Assembly (NCBI GenBank): GCA_018713245.1
Contig: DVFM01000027.1
Location: forward strand, 1-39,316
From: Candidatus Merdivicinus intestinavium
GTDB lineage: Bacteria; Bacillota; Clostridia; Oscillospirales; Ruminococcaceae
DNA: 39,316 nucleotides
Direction of reading: 5' to 3'
Below, piece by piece: positions 1 through 6,620 of this stretch (the stretch's first letter is position 1; every line of letters begins with the position of its first letter). The notes under the pieces were generated by a model, which saw only the letters and a program-made list of their open reading frames with translations, ran no database searches and had not been told where the DNA came from. The position numbers and the translations under genes are program-made.

Positions 1-42
1 TTTTTTGGGACGTCCCATAAAAAATACCTCCTTTGGGTGCAC

Positions 43-72
43 TTGACAAAGCCTGCCCAAAAGAGGTATAAT
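43..72 (+). promoter_or_regulatory. Strong sigma-A-like promoter
   Basis: TTGACA at 43-48 and TATAAT at 67-72 are both perfect consensus hexamers with an 18-bp spacer. Transcription would start near 79-80. There is no credible coding sequence before the terminator at 120-158, so the promoter seems to drive a short non-coding transcript. A perfect palindrome (GGGACGTCCC, 7-16) lies just upstream and could be an operator. Confidence 0.75.
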
Positions 73-78
73 ACTGGT

Positions 79-158
79 GGTTAGGCAGTATTTCCCTTTT
101 GGGTAAGCTGTTTATGTTTCCCGCTTCGGTGTTGGCGCACCGGGGCGGGAATTTTTTA
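79..158 (+). ncRNA. Candidate ~80-nt structured small RNA
   Basis: A consensus promoter ends at position 72 and an intrinsic terminator ends at 158, leaving a transcript of about 80 nt. The 5' half can fold as an imperfect hairpin at 86-110 (CAG..CCC, TTTT loop, GGG..CTG). The 3' half is a 12-bp stem (CCCGCTTCGGTG at 120-131 pairing with CACCGGGGCGGG at 138-149) followed by TTTTTT. The only plus-strand reading frame here starts with TTG without a ribosome binding site and runs through the terminator, so it is probably not translated. The transcript converges on the minus-strand gene at 156-614. It could instead be the leader of an attenuated gene. I do not recognise the RNA family. Confidence 0.45.
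120..158 (+). terminator. Intrinsic terminator
   Basis: A 12-bp GC-rich stem (120-131 with 138-149, including two G-T wobbles) and a 6-nt loop are followed by six Ts at 152-157. It acts on the plus strand only, because there is no T tract at its other end. Confidence 0.7.
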
Positions 159-614
159 TTTGCACAGTTCATACAGATTATGATACAAATCCTCTGCTCG
201 CAGCTTATTTTCATTGGTCATGATGAGAAGATACTTCTCCAAGGTAGATTTGAATTTCAATGCATTGTTTTCCTTGGCTCTGATTGTTTTTAGAGCACTG
301 ATTTTGCCTTGGATATCTTGATAATATCGGTCAAGAAAGGCGTTGATGATTACTCCACGATCCCGTTCGATTTCTTGTAAATGCTGCGACGGCTTTTTTC
401 CAGAAAAGCGCACATAGCGTTCCATGTTTGACAAAGCTTTCATCAGCTGGTGAAGATATAGAAGCCGTTCAAAGAATACTTCCGGTTTTTTGCTTGTGTT
501 AACAAGATTGGCACTATCCCTAGCTTGTCTTAAATACTGTGGCGCTATATATTTGGCCATTTGTTTTGAACACTCTGTAAAAATATTCAAATAGGCGTCA
601 TTTGCCAATGACAT
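156..614 (-). CDS. Hypothetical protein, element cargo (152 aa), probably 5'-interrupted
   Basis: I do not recognise this protein. It is predicted mostly alpha-helical, charged, soluble, and has no signal peptide or membrane segment. The ATG at 614 has no convincing Shine-Dalgarno sequence. The same frame continues upstream through seven sense codons to a TGA at 633-635, and beyond that through 31 more codons to an ATG at 728 preceded by AGAGGGGG. The most economical reading is a single gene of about 190 codons interrupted by a nonsense mutation, with this ORF as its larger part. It follows the S24 repressor gene on the same strand after a short gap, as second genes of phage or ICE immunity operons often do. 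Its base composition is more AT-rich than the chromosome to the right. Confidence 0.55.
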   Translation of the reverse strand: MSLANDAYLNIFTECSKQMAKYIAPQYLRQARDSANLVNTSKKPEVFFERLLYLHQLMKALSNMERYVRFSGKKPSQHLQEIERDRGVIINAFLDRYYQDIQGKISALKTIRAKENNALKFKSTLEKYLLIMTNENKLRAEDLYHNLYELCK

Positions 615-632
615 ACAAATCTGTTCCGATGG

Positions 633-728
633 TCATCTTTCAAATTGCTGGAATTCTTTTATTGGCTCACCATCCAGGGACGGACCTTTTCTGGAAATAA
701 GATTTTGAATATGGGATAAAAAACTCAT
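633..728 (-). CDS. 31-codon ORF, probable N-terminal part of the gene at 156-614
   Basis: The ATG at 728 has an AGAGGGGG ribosome binding site about 8 bases upstream. The product starts MSFLSHIQ and ends at TGA 633-635. It is exactly in frame with the 152-aa ORF downstream (38 codons between the two ATGs). I read it as the 5' end of one gene split by a stop codon. A genuine separate micro-protein, or a sequencing error at the TGA, is also possible. Confidence 0.4.
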   Translation of the reverse strand: MSFLSHIQNLISRKGPSLDGEPIKEFQQFER

Positions 729-779
729 ATGGTTTCCCCCTCTTCACTGCTGTAATTTGCCCTCCGGCGGTGTAAGCAC

Positions 780-1445
780 TCATTTCACATCGCTCAAAAA
801 CGCGACAGCCCTCCCAAGAATGCGGACCTCGACGCAGTCGGCAGCCGTAAAGATCATGGGGGCATAAGCCGGATTTTCGGCTACCAAGGTAACACCTCCG
901 TTTTTGTTGTGGTAGACACGCTTCAGGGTCGCCTCATCGTCGATGAGCACCGCCGCGATCTGCCCATCGTCAACGTCCGGCTGCTTGCGGATGAGGACGA
1001 TGTCGCCATCTAGGATACGGGCGTTGACCATACTGTCACCACTGCACCGCAGACAGAAGTCGGCGTGCGGGTGTTCCGGCACGGACAGATAGTCCTCAAT
1101 GTTTTCCTCCGCCAGAATCGGCGCTCCGCAGGCAATTGTGCCGATCAGAGGGAGTTTGGTCATTGAAGGGAGCGGGAGAATGTTTTTGGCACGGCCGAAC
1201 TCGCCCTCCGACCGGCCGCTTCTTTCCATTGGCACATCATATCCCATCAGCCAGGCCTCGTTAACATTCAGAACCTTGGATAAGGCATAAACCGCATCTT
1301 GTTTGCCCTCCCATGCACCGCTCAGATAGCGGGAAATACTGGATTTCGAAATACCGGATTCCTTGGACAGCTCGGCTTGTGTCATCTGCCTTATGTCCAA
1401 TCCCTCCCGCAGTCTTTTTGCGAATGTTGTGATTTTATCTGACAC
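780..1445 (-). CDS. XRE/S24 phage-type repressor (LexA/CI-like, self-cleaving)
   Basis: This is a 221-aa lysogeny-type repressor. Residues 1-65 form a helix-turn-helix XRE domain (TQAELSKESGISKSSISRYL). Residues 98-221 form a peptidase S24 (LexA/UmuD) domain. The cleavage site appears as Cys106-Gly107 in IGTIACGAP, where Cys-Gly replaces the Ala-Gly of LexA, a known variation in phage repressors. The catalytic Ser138 lies in GDSM and Lys175 in ATLKR, so RecA-stimulated autocleavage is expected. Translation starts at GTG 1445 with an AAAGGAGG site upstream. The gene is divergent from the Cro-like gene at 1586, and its promoter overlaps an inverted-repeat operator. It should repress its own element and respond to DNA damage. 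Confidence 0.9.
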   Translation of the reverse strand: MSDKITTFAKRLREGLDIRQMTQAELSKESGISKSSISRYLSGAWEGKQDAVYALSKVLNVNEAWLMGYDVPMERSGRSEGEFGRAKNILPLPSMTKLPLIGTIACGAPILAEENIEDYLSVPEHPHADFCLRCSGDSMVNARILDGDIVLIRKQPDVDDGQIAAVLIDDEATLKRVYHNKNGGVTLVAENPAYAPMIFTAADCVEVRILGRAVAFLSDVK

Positions 1446-1480
1446 GGGCTTTCCTCCTTTCGTTCCTTGGCACTGTCTTG

Positions 1481-1509
1481 ATTATAAAGGAAAAGTTGCG
1501 AGAAATCAA
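1481..1509 (-). promoter_or_regulatory. Promoter of the S24 repressor
   Basis: On the minus strand, TTGATT (complement of 1504-1509) and TATAAT (complement of 1481-1486) are separated by 17 bp. The -35 box overlaps the left arm of the operator-like inverted repeat at 1494-1509, which fits autoregulation. Confidence 0.7.
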
Positions 1510-1565
1510 TAGTTTTGAAAAAATGAATTGCGAAATCTAAAAACAAGTGTTGATAAACAGCAACT
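1494..1565. promoter_or_regulatory. Putative operator pair between divergent repressor and Cro-like genes
   Basis: AGTTGCGAGAAATCAA (1494-1509) and TTGATAAACAGCAACT (1550-1565) are an inverted repeat with 11 of 16 positions matching, conserved at both ends of each arm. Each arm covers the -35 box of one of the two divergent promoters. A third partial copy, TTGCGAAATC at 1528-1537, lies between them. This symmetric layout is typical of repressor/Cro control regions. The binding assignment is inferred. Confidence 0.5.
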
Positions 1566-1578
1566 GATATGATATAGT
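1550..1578 (+). promoter_or_regulatory. Promoter of the Cro-like gene, giving a near-leaderless mRNA
   Basis: TTGATA (1550-1555) and TATAGT (1573-1578) have a 17-bp spacer. The expected start site (1585-1586) coincides with the ATG at 1586, so the transcript has essentially no 5' untranslated region. Confidence 0.6.
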
Positions 1579-1585
1579 ATAGATA

Positions 1586-1804
1586 ATGCCGGAAATGAAT
1601 TATGCGCTTTTGCGTGGCAAAATTCGTGACTGCGGTATGACGCAGAAAGAGTGCGCAGCTAGAATCGGCATAAGCGAAAGCCAGCTGAACCGGAAACTTG
1701 CCGGGGAATATGTGTTTCGTCAGGACGAAATCAACAAAATGAGTGCTCTGCTGAACATTGATGCAGCGGAGATAGGCATGTATTTTTTTCAGCCGAAAAG
1801 TTGA
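1586..1804 (+). CDS. Cro-like small XRE regulator (DUF739-like)
   Basis: This 72-aa protein is mostly a single helix-turn-helix domain (RGKIRDCGMTQKECAARIGI, then SESQLNRKLAGE). It resembles the DUF739/Cro-like regulators found beside phage and ICE repressors in Bacillota. It has no Shine-Dalgarno sequence, and its promoter predicts an mRNA that begins at or next to the first ATG. The in-frame ATG three codons later (1595) matches the usual family start, MNYxxLRGK, and is an alternative. It is divergent from the S24 repressor, with the shared operator between them, and probably favours the lytic or excision programme. Confidence 0.8.
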   Translation: MPEMNYALLRGKIRDCGMTQKECAARIGISESQLNRKLAGEYVFRQDEINKMSALLNIDAAEIGMYFFQPKS

Positions 1805-1847
1805 GAAAAATCAACAACGTCTAAAAAGAAGGAAAGGGACTGATAAC

Positions 1848-1980
1848 ATGAGTGACCGTTTTTTCGACTGGTTGATCCGGAAATATGGATGGGGGCCGGG
1901 AAGAATGGGAGGAAAACCTGGACGAGGACTTTCAGGAAGTACTTGTCCGCGAGTACGCAAGCATCGTTGCGTCTTACTGA
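1848..1980 (+). pseudogene. Small element gene with a one-base frameshift
   Basis: The ATG at 1848 has an AAGGAAAGG ribosome binding site and encodes MSDRFFDWLIRKYGWG, after which the frame becomes low-complexity and runs into the next gene. Removing one G from the five-G run at 1891-1895 restores a coherent acidic reading (REEWEENLDEDFQEVLVREY) ending at TGA 1978-1980, 18 bases before the next start. The intact product would be about 43 aa. Either the gene is broken or the G run was miscalled. I know of no function. Confidence 0.5.
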
Positions 1981-1998
1981 CGCTGAAAGGAGCACCAA

Positions 1999-4311
1999 AT
2001 GAAGTACAAACGTCTTTTTACTTATGTGGCCGTGTATTACGATCACGAGCGGAAAGGCCCGAGGATATCTATGTACATCGAGGCCAACGAAGAAACATTC
2101 CGAGCAAAATTCAAGGACGACAATCGCAACGTGGACTTTGAGCTGCTTGCAGTTGTAAAACTTCTAAAAAGCGTCAGCCTAAAGAGCGAGGAATCCGCCC
2201 TGACCGGCGAATCCGTCCCCTCGGAAAAGGACGCGGAAGCTGAGGTTGCGGAAAACGCCGGCATCTGCGACCGGAGCAACATGGTCTTCTCCGGCTGCTC
2301 CGTCACCTACGGCACCGCCACCGCCGTGGTCACCGCCACCGGGATGAATACCGAAATGGGCAAGATCGCGGGGCTTCTGGAAGGGGAAGAGGAAGGCCAG
2401 ACCCCCTTGCAGCAGAAGCTGGCCCAGCTGGGCAAATACCTGGGCATCGTGGCGCTGGCCGCCTGCGCCATTATTTTCGTGGTGGGCCTGATGAACGGCA
2501 TCGACGTGCTGGAAATCTTCATGACCGCCGTTTCCCTGGCCGTTTCCGCCATCCCCGAGGGCCTGCCCGCCATCGTCACCATCGTTTTGGCCATCGGCGT
2601 TCAGCGGATGGTCAAAAAAAACGCCCTCATCCGGCGGCTGCCTGCCGTGGAAACCCTGGGCAGCGCCTCGGTCATCTGCTCGGATAAAACCGGCACCCTG
2701 ACCCAGAACCGCATGACCCTGGTGAAAGCCTATGTGGATGGGGAACCCGCTTCAGAAGCCATCAGCACCTCCAATTCCGGCGAAGTGCGGGAGCTTCTGC
2801 GCTACGGCGCCCTCTGCTGCGACGGTTCGGTTATCTACGGCGCAGACGGCAGGGAACAGCACATCGGCGACCCCACCGAAACCTCCATTATCGTAGCCGC
2901 CCACAAAAACGGCATGGAAAAGGACACCCTGAACGGCCTGTTCCCCAGAATTGCGGAAATTCCCTTTGACTCCGACCGGAAGCTCATGACCACCGTCAAT
3001 CAGATTGACGGCAAAAATATTGTCATTGTCAAGGGCGCTTTCGACATGATGGCTTCCCGCTGTGTCAAGGGCGATATGGAAGCCGCCCGGAAGATGAATG
3101 ATGAAATGAGCAAAAACGCCCTCCGCGTGCTGGCCATCGGCTATAAAGAGATGGAACCGGATGCGGTCCCGGAAAACCCGACGCCCGAAGAGCTGGAAAA
3201 CGGCCTGACCTTTATGGGCCTGGTGGGCATGATCGACCCGCCCCGTCCGGAAGCCAAAGCTGCTGTGGCTGTCTGCCGCAAGGCCGGCATCAAGCCGGTC
3301 ATGATTACCGGCGACCATGTGGTGACGGCTTCCGCCATCGCGAAAGAACTGGGCATTCTGGAAAAAGGCGACAAGGCCATCACCGGCGCGGAGCTGGACG
3401 CCATGACCGAGGAGCAGCTGGACAAGGAAGTGGAGCACATCTCCGTTTACGCCCGGGTTTCGCCGGAGAATAAGATACGCATCGTCAAAGCCTGGCAGCG
3501 CAAGGGCCAGGTGGTCTCCATGACCGGCGACGGCGTCAACGACGCCCCCGCCCTGAAAGCCGCCGACATCGGCTGCGCCATGGGCATCACCGGCACCGAC
3601 GTGGCCAAAGGCGCGGCGGATATGACCCTGACCGACGACAACTTCGCCACCATCGTGGACGCCGTCCGGGAAGGCCGCGGCATTTACGCCAATATCAAAA
3701 AGGTGGTCGGCTTCCTGCTGGGCACCAATATCGGCGAAGTGCTGACCGTGTTCTTTGCCATGCTCTTGTGGCATAAGACGCCCCTGCTGTCCATGCAGCT
3801 TCTGTGGATCAACCTGGTCACCGACTCCCTGCCCGCCATCGCGTTGGGCATGGAAGCGGTGGAAAAGGACGTCATGGACCGGAAGCCCAAGCCCAAAGAC
3901 GAGGGCATTTTTGCCCACGGATTGGGCGTCCGTGTGGTGCTTCAAGGCGTAATGTTTGCGATTCTGACCCTCATCGGCTTTGTGGCGGGCGAAAACGTCA
4001 CCGGCACCCTTGCGGGCGGCCAGACTTTGGCCTTCATGGTGCTCTCCCTGTCCCAGGTGGTGCAGGCCTTCAATATGCGGTCGGAGCATTCCCTCTTTAA
4101 AATCGGGCCGTTCTCCAACCATAAGCTCAACTGGGCGGCGCTGGCTTCTTTGGCCATGGTCTGCCTGGTGCTGTTCACCCCCGTGGGCATCGCTTTCGGC
4201 CTGATTACCCTGCCCTGGGAGCTTTATCTGCTGGGCCTGGGGCTTATCCTCGTCCCGCTGGTGGTTATGGAAATTTCCAAAGCCATCGGCCTGATTAAGC
4301 ATCATCCATAA
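1999..4311 (+). CDS. Chimeric ORF: element-derived N-terminus fused to a 5'-truncated Ca2+-type P-type ATPase
   Basis: The ORF encodes 770 aa. Roughly residues 1-57 come from the mobile element (start at AAAGGAG-spaced ATG). From about residue 60 it is a PMCA/SERCA-like P2-type cation ATPase: TGES (69-72), PEGL in M4 (187-190), the phosphorylation site DKTGTLT with Asp229, a nucleotide-binding domain, [15 protein letters not shown] and six C-terminal membrane segments. Family members are around 880-900 aa. About 150 residues are missing, including M1-M2 and the start of the actuator domain, so transport is unlikely. In an intact gene, [10 protein letters not shown] follows the beta-sheet of the actuator domain. 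The fusion marks an element/chromosome junction near 2165, through integration into the gene, later deletion, or misassembly. The catalytic core looks otherwise undecayed, which suggests a recent event. Confidence 0.8.
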   Translation: MKYKRLFTYVAVYYDHERKGPRISMYIEANEETFRAKFKDDNRNVDFELLAVVKLLKSVSLKSEESALTGESVPSEKDAEAEVAENAGICDRSNMVFSGCSVTYGTATAVVTATGMNTEMGKIAGLLEGEEEGQTPLQQKLAQLGKYLGIVALAACAIIFVVGLMNGIDVLEIFMTAVSLAVSAIPEGLPAIVTIVLAIGVQRMVKKNALIRRLPAVETLGSASVICSDKTGTLTQNRMTLVKAYVDGEPASEAISTSNSGEVRELLRYGALCCDGSVIYGADGREQHIGDPTETSIIVAAHKNGMEKDTLNGLFPRIAEIPFDSDRKLMTTVNQIDGKNIVIVKGAFDMMASRCVKGDMEAARKMNDEMSKNALRVLAIGYKEMEPDAVPENPTPEELENGLTFMGLVGMIDPPRPEAKAAVAVCRKAGIKPVMITGDHVVTASAIAKELGILEKGDKAITGAELDAMTEEQLDKEVEHISVYARVSPENKIRIVKAWQRKGQVVSMTGDGVNDAPALKAADIGCAMGITGTDVAKGAADMTLTDDNFATIVDAVREGRGIYANIKKVVGFLLGTNIGEVLTVFFAMLLWHKTPLLSMQLLWINLVTDSLPAIALGMEAVEKDVMDRKPKPKDEGIFAHGLGVRVVLQGVMFAILTLIGFVAGENVTGTLAGGQTLAFMVLSLSQVVQAFNMRSEHSLFKIGPFSNHKLNWAALASLAMVCLVLFTPVGIAFGLITLPWELYLLGLGLILVPLVVMEISKAIGLIKHHP

Positions 4312-4348
4312 ACACAGCATTGGACTGCCAATGGAAAGGAAATATTGC

Positions 4349-5502
4349 ATGGAAAAGAAAACACTGAAAACCTATCTGCTGCTGATCTCCTTTACCATTG
4401 GCCTGGTGCTGGTGGTGGTGCATTTTGAAACCATCCCCGGCGGGATCGGCGTTTTCCTGCGGCTGCTGACGCCGCTGTTTATTGGCATCGTCATTGCCTT
4501 TGTCTTAAACCGCCCCTATGAGTGGCTCAACCGGCTCTATCGGGAAAAGTGCCGGTAAAACCCCGGACGGCCCAGATTCTGGCGGTTGTCACCGTCTATC
4601 TGCTGGCATTCGGCGCGATTGTACTGCTCATCTGCATGGTGGTGCCGGAGCTGATCCGGAACCTCCAGCTGTTTGCGGAGAGCGTGGACCAGTATCTGCT
4701 GGAGGCGCAGGCGGCCCTCAACGGGTTTATGGAAACCTTTGGCTTCCGGCCTGTGGATTTCAGCTCTCTGATCGACACGGTCAGCCAGTATCTGGGGACC
4801 CTGTCCAGCGTCATTGACGAGATGATTCCCCAAATCATCGAGGTGACGGGCGGTTTCATCTCCGGGGTTGTCAACGCCTTTATTGCCATTATTCTTTCCG
4901 TTTACCTGTTAAGCGGCAAAGACCGGCTGCTGATGCAGCTTCGGCGGACGCTGAAGGTTTACCTGGCCGGCCGCGCCCACGCCTTTTTCGGCAGGCTTTA
5001 CCGCATTGTGGCCCAGGTGTTCGGGGATTATGTGGCCGGCCAGTGCAAGGAAGCGGTGATTTTGGGCGTTCTCTGCTTTATCGGCATGACGGTTCTGCGG
5101 CTGGATTACGCCGCCCTCATCAGCACCGTTATCGCGGTTACGGCGCTCATTCCCATGCTGGGGGCGTATATCGGCGGGGCGGTGGGGGTCATCCTGCTGC
5201 TGTTCATCTCGCCGGTGAAGGCGCTGATTTTTCTGGTGTTTCTCATTGTCCTCCAGCAGGTGGAAGGGAACGTCATTTACCCCAAGGTGGTGGGCCGCAA
5301 AATCGGCCTGCCGGGGCTTTGGGTGCTGCTGGGCATCACCGTGGGCGGCGGATTGTTCGGCATCTGGGGGATGCTCTTGGCTGTCCCTGTCACTTCGGTG
5401 TTTTATCAGCTTCTGAAAAAGGATGTAAAAAGGCGGAAAGAGGAGCGCGTTCCAAACGATTGCGGAACATCCGGCAAGGCGCAGCAGGGGGAAAATCCAT
5501 AA
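4349..5502 (+). pseudogene. AI-2E family transporter (PerM/YdiK-like), frameshifted
   Basis: This polytopic protein has the length (about 380 aa) and pattern of the AI-2E/PerM family, with an N-terminal pair of membrane helices, a soluble stretch with DTVSQYL, and a C-terminal cluster containing TALIPMLGAYIGG and QQVEGNVIYPKVVGRKIGLP. The best start is the ATG at 4349, with AAAGGAA about 8 bases upstream. An earlier ATG at 4331 lacks that spacing. The first frame ends at TAA 4556-4558 after NRLYREKCR, while the rest continues in another frame from about 4545 as KVPVKPRTAQ. Adding one A to AAAA (4545-4548) joins them. It is therefore broken, or the homopolymer was miscalled. It lies 37 bases after the truncated ATPase and was probably cotranscribed with it. 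Confidence 0.75.
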
Positions 5503-5510
5503 AGAAAACA

Positions 5511-5532
5511 GCAGGCGGGAAATCCCGCCTGC
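5511..5532 (+). terminator. GC-rich hairpin after the AI-2E gene
   Basis: GCAGGCGGGA at 5511-5520 pairs perfectly with TCCCGCCTGC at 5523-5532. No good T tract follows (CGTGCATTTAG), so this is a weak terminator or an RNA-stability hairpin. Confidence 0.4.
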
Positions 5533-5640
5533 CGTGCATTTAGAATACAATTCTGGAAATGATTGCGGGAGACGTACTCCGGTTCGGAGGTCAGCAGCGC
5601 GGCCGCCGGCAGAACCGGAGGCTGTCTGCTAAAACCGCCC

Positions 5641-5679
5641 AAAATAAAAAGTCCCCTCCAGCCGGAACCTGGAGGGGAC
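5641..5679 (-). terminator. Intrinsic terminator, minus strand
   Basis: A perfect 10-bp stem (GTCCCCTCCA 5651-5660 with TGGAGGGGAC 5670-5679) is followed on the minus strand by TTTTTATTTT (complement of 5641-5650). It ends the transcript of the gene at 5781-6167. The 270 bases between 5502 and 5781 hold only these hairpins and no credible gene. Confidence 0.8.
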
Positions 5680-5780
5680 GGGAAAAAGGATCGAGGCGAA
5701 GCCTCCGCGGGATTTCTCCCGCCAATCCAGTATATCACATCCAACGGCAGCCGTTTGTCGAAGATTGTCGAAGGCCGTTT

Positions 5781-6167
5781 TTATTTCTTCCGGCTCCGGC
5801 GGCGCATAAACGAAAAATAGGGCTGTTCAAACCGCACATAATATGCGAGATAGAGCATTGTGCTGGCCGGAGCCGGGGTTTCCTTCATCGTTATTCCGAT
5901 GACTTCCGCCATCTTTTCGCCGTCCTTCTGCAGGGCGTCAAAAACCTCATGTGCGGTCCTTGTGGCGGCTTTCTGCGCCGATCCGGGCTGTTCCCCGTAC
6001 TTTTTGCCCATTTCATAAAATATATCCCGTTCCCACTGAAAATCAAACGGGAGATCTCCCTCCGGGGAAAGCACGCCGCTCACACGGTCTACCGCTTCCG
6101 CCAGGATATCTCCCGATTTGCCTGATGGGCCGATGATGGAACAGATTAACGCTTTTGATTTTGTCAT
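5781..6167 (-). CDS. Hypothetical protein (128 aa)
   Basis: I do not recognise this protein. The start at 6167 has a good GGAGG site upstream. The N-terminus (TKSKALICSIIGPSGKSGDI) is followed by a mainly helical, charged segment (residues 45-95). Next comes a hydrophobic stretch (STMLYLAYYV, about 102-112), and the protein ends in a very basic tail (RRRSRKK). The hydrophobic segment plus basic tail could touch the membrane peripherally. It stands alone between a terminator (5641-5679) and a 10-bp phased repeat (6231-6270) in its upstream region, so it is probably a single-gene transcription unit under its own control. Confidence 0.55.
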   Translation of the reverse strand: MTKSKALICSIIGPSGKSGDILAEAVDRVSGVLSPEGDLPFDFQWERDIFYEMGKKYGEQPGSAQKAATRTAHEVFDALQKDGEKMAEVIGITMKETPAPASTMLYLAYYVRFEQPYFSFMRRRSRKK

Positions 6168-6230
6168 AGATGTCAGCCTCCATTATTTTTTATATTCATA
6201 TTATCAAGAATATAAATAAATGGAGTAAAA

Positions 6231-6270
6231 TTGACGCGATTGGACACAAATAGACATCAATAGACATTAA
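6231..6270. repeat. Four phased 10-bp repeats upstream of the gene at 5781-6167
   Basis: Positions 6231-6270 read as four consecutive 10-mers: TTGACGCGAT, TGGACACAAA, TAGACATCAA and TAGACATTAA. The shared pattern is T-x-GACA-xx-AA, best kept in the last three units. The spacing equals one helical turn, so bound proteins would line up on one face of the DNA. The repeat lies 64 bases upstream of the start codon at 6167, in an AT-rich intergenic region. I read it as a cooperative regulator-binding site of unknown identity. Confidence 0.45.
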
Positions 6271-6315
6271 ATCGCAAGGAAACGCCTTTTATTTTCAATA
6301 TTTATGATATTATAG

Positions 6316-6353
6316 ATATAAAAACACTCCATGTTTCTCTGAAACATGGAGTG
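6316..6353 (-). terminator. Strong intrinsic terminator, minus strand
   Basis: A perfect 13-bp stem with a 3-nt loop (CACTCCATGTTTC 6325-6337 with GAAACATGGAGTG 6341-6353) is followed on the minus strand by TTTTTATAT. It is the final terminator of the 17-kb minus-strand cluster and insulates it from the gene at 5781-6167. Confidence 0.8.
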
Positions 6354-6620
6354 AGAGAATGTTCATGACTTTTCGTGGAAACTTTTCCGCCTGATTGGAC
6401 GAATGTGTGACCCGCAGCTGACGGCAGGCCTCTATCCTGCAAAAAAATGCCATCCGTTGACGGCATTTTGAATGGAGCGCTGCCGCCCTCCGAAGGGACG
6501 GCACTCATATGGAGCAAAGGACATGGGCGGGCGGGGATTCCGGCCCGGCCTTCCCGCTTCAGCCAGGCCGGAAAATGCAAACCATACCCGGCACGACTTC
6601 CCAGATATGGAAGCTTTCCT
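6354..6620. other. Non-coding tail of the minus-strand cluster
   Basis: This stretch between the STAND gene and its final terminator holds one further terminator hairpin (6441-6470) and no gene that I can support. Short ORFs present on both strands lack ribosome binding sites and overlap the hairpins. Confidence 0.6.
6441..6470 (-). terminator. Terminator hairpin, usable in both directions
   Basis: AAAATGCC (6444-6451) pairs with GGCATTTT (6462-6469), with inner pairs CCGT/ACGG closing a short loop. The minus-strand exit is followed by a run of seven Ts (complement of 6441-6447). It is the first terminator after the STAND gene. Confidence 0.65.

Noticed and set aside
633-635. Selenocysteine at the in-frame TGA
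   Set aside because: No SECIS-like hairpin is evident immediately downstream, and the protein shows no redox-enzyme features. A nonsense mutation is simpler.
2752-4350. 532-codon minus-strand ORF opposite the P-type ATPase
   Set aside because: Its product is His/Gly/Gln-rich with no protein-family signal. The plus strand encodes all P-type ATPase motifs, so it is a codon-bias shadow in GC-rich DNA.
4541-4550. Programmed -1 frameshifting in the AI-2E gene
   Set aside because: GGGAAAA is present but not in the phase required for an X-XXY-YYZ slip in the upstream frame, and the family does not use frameshifting.
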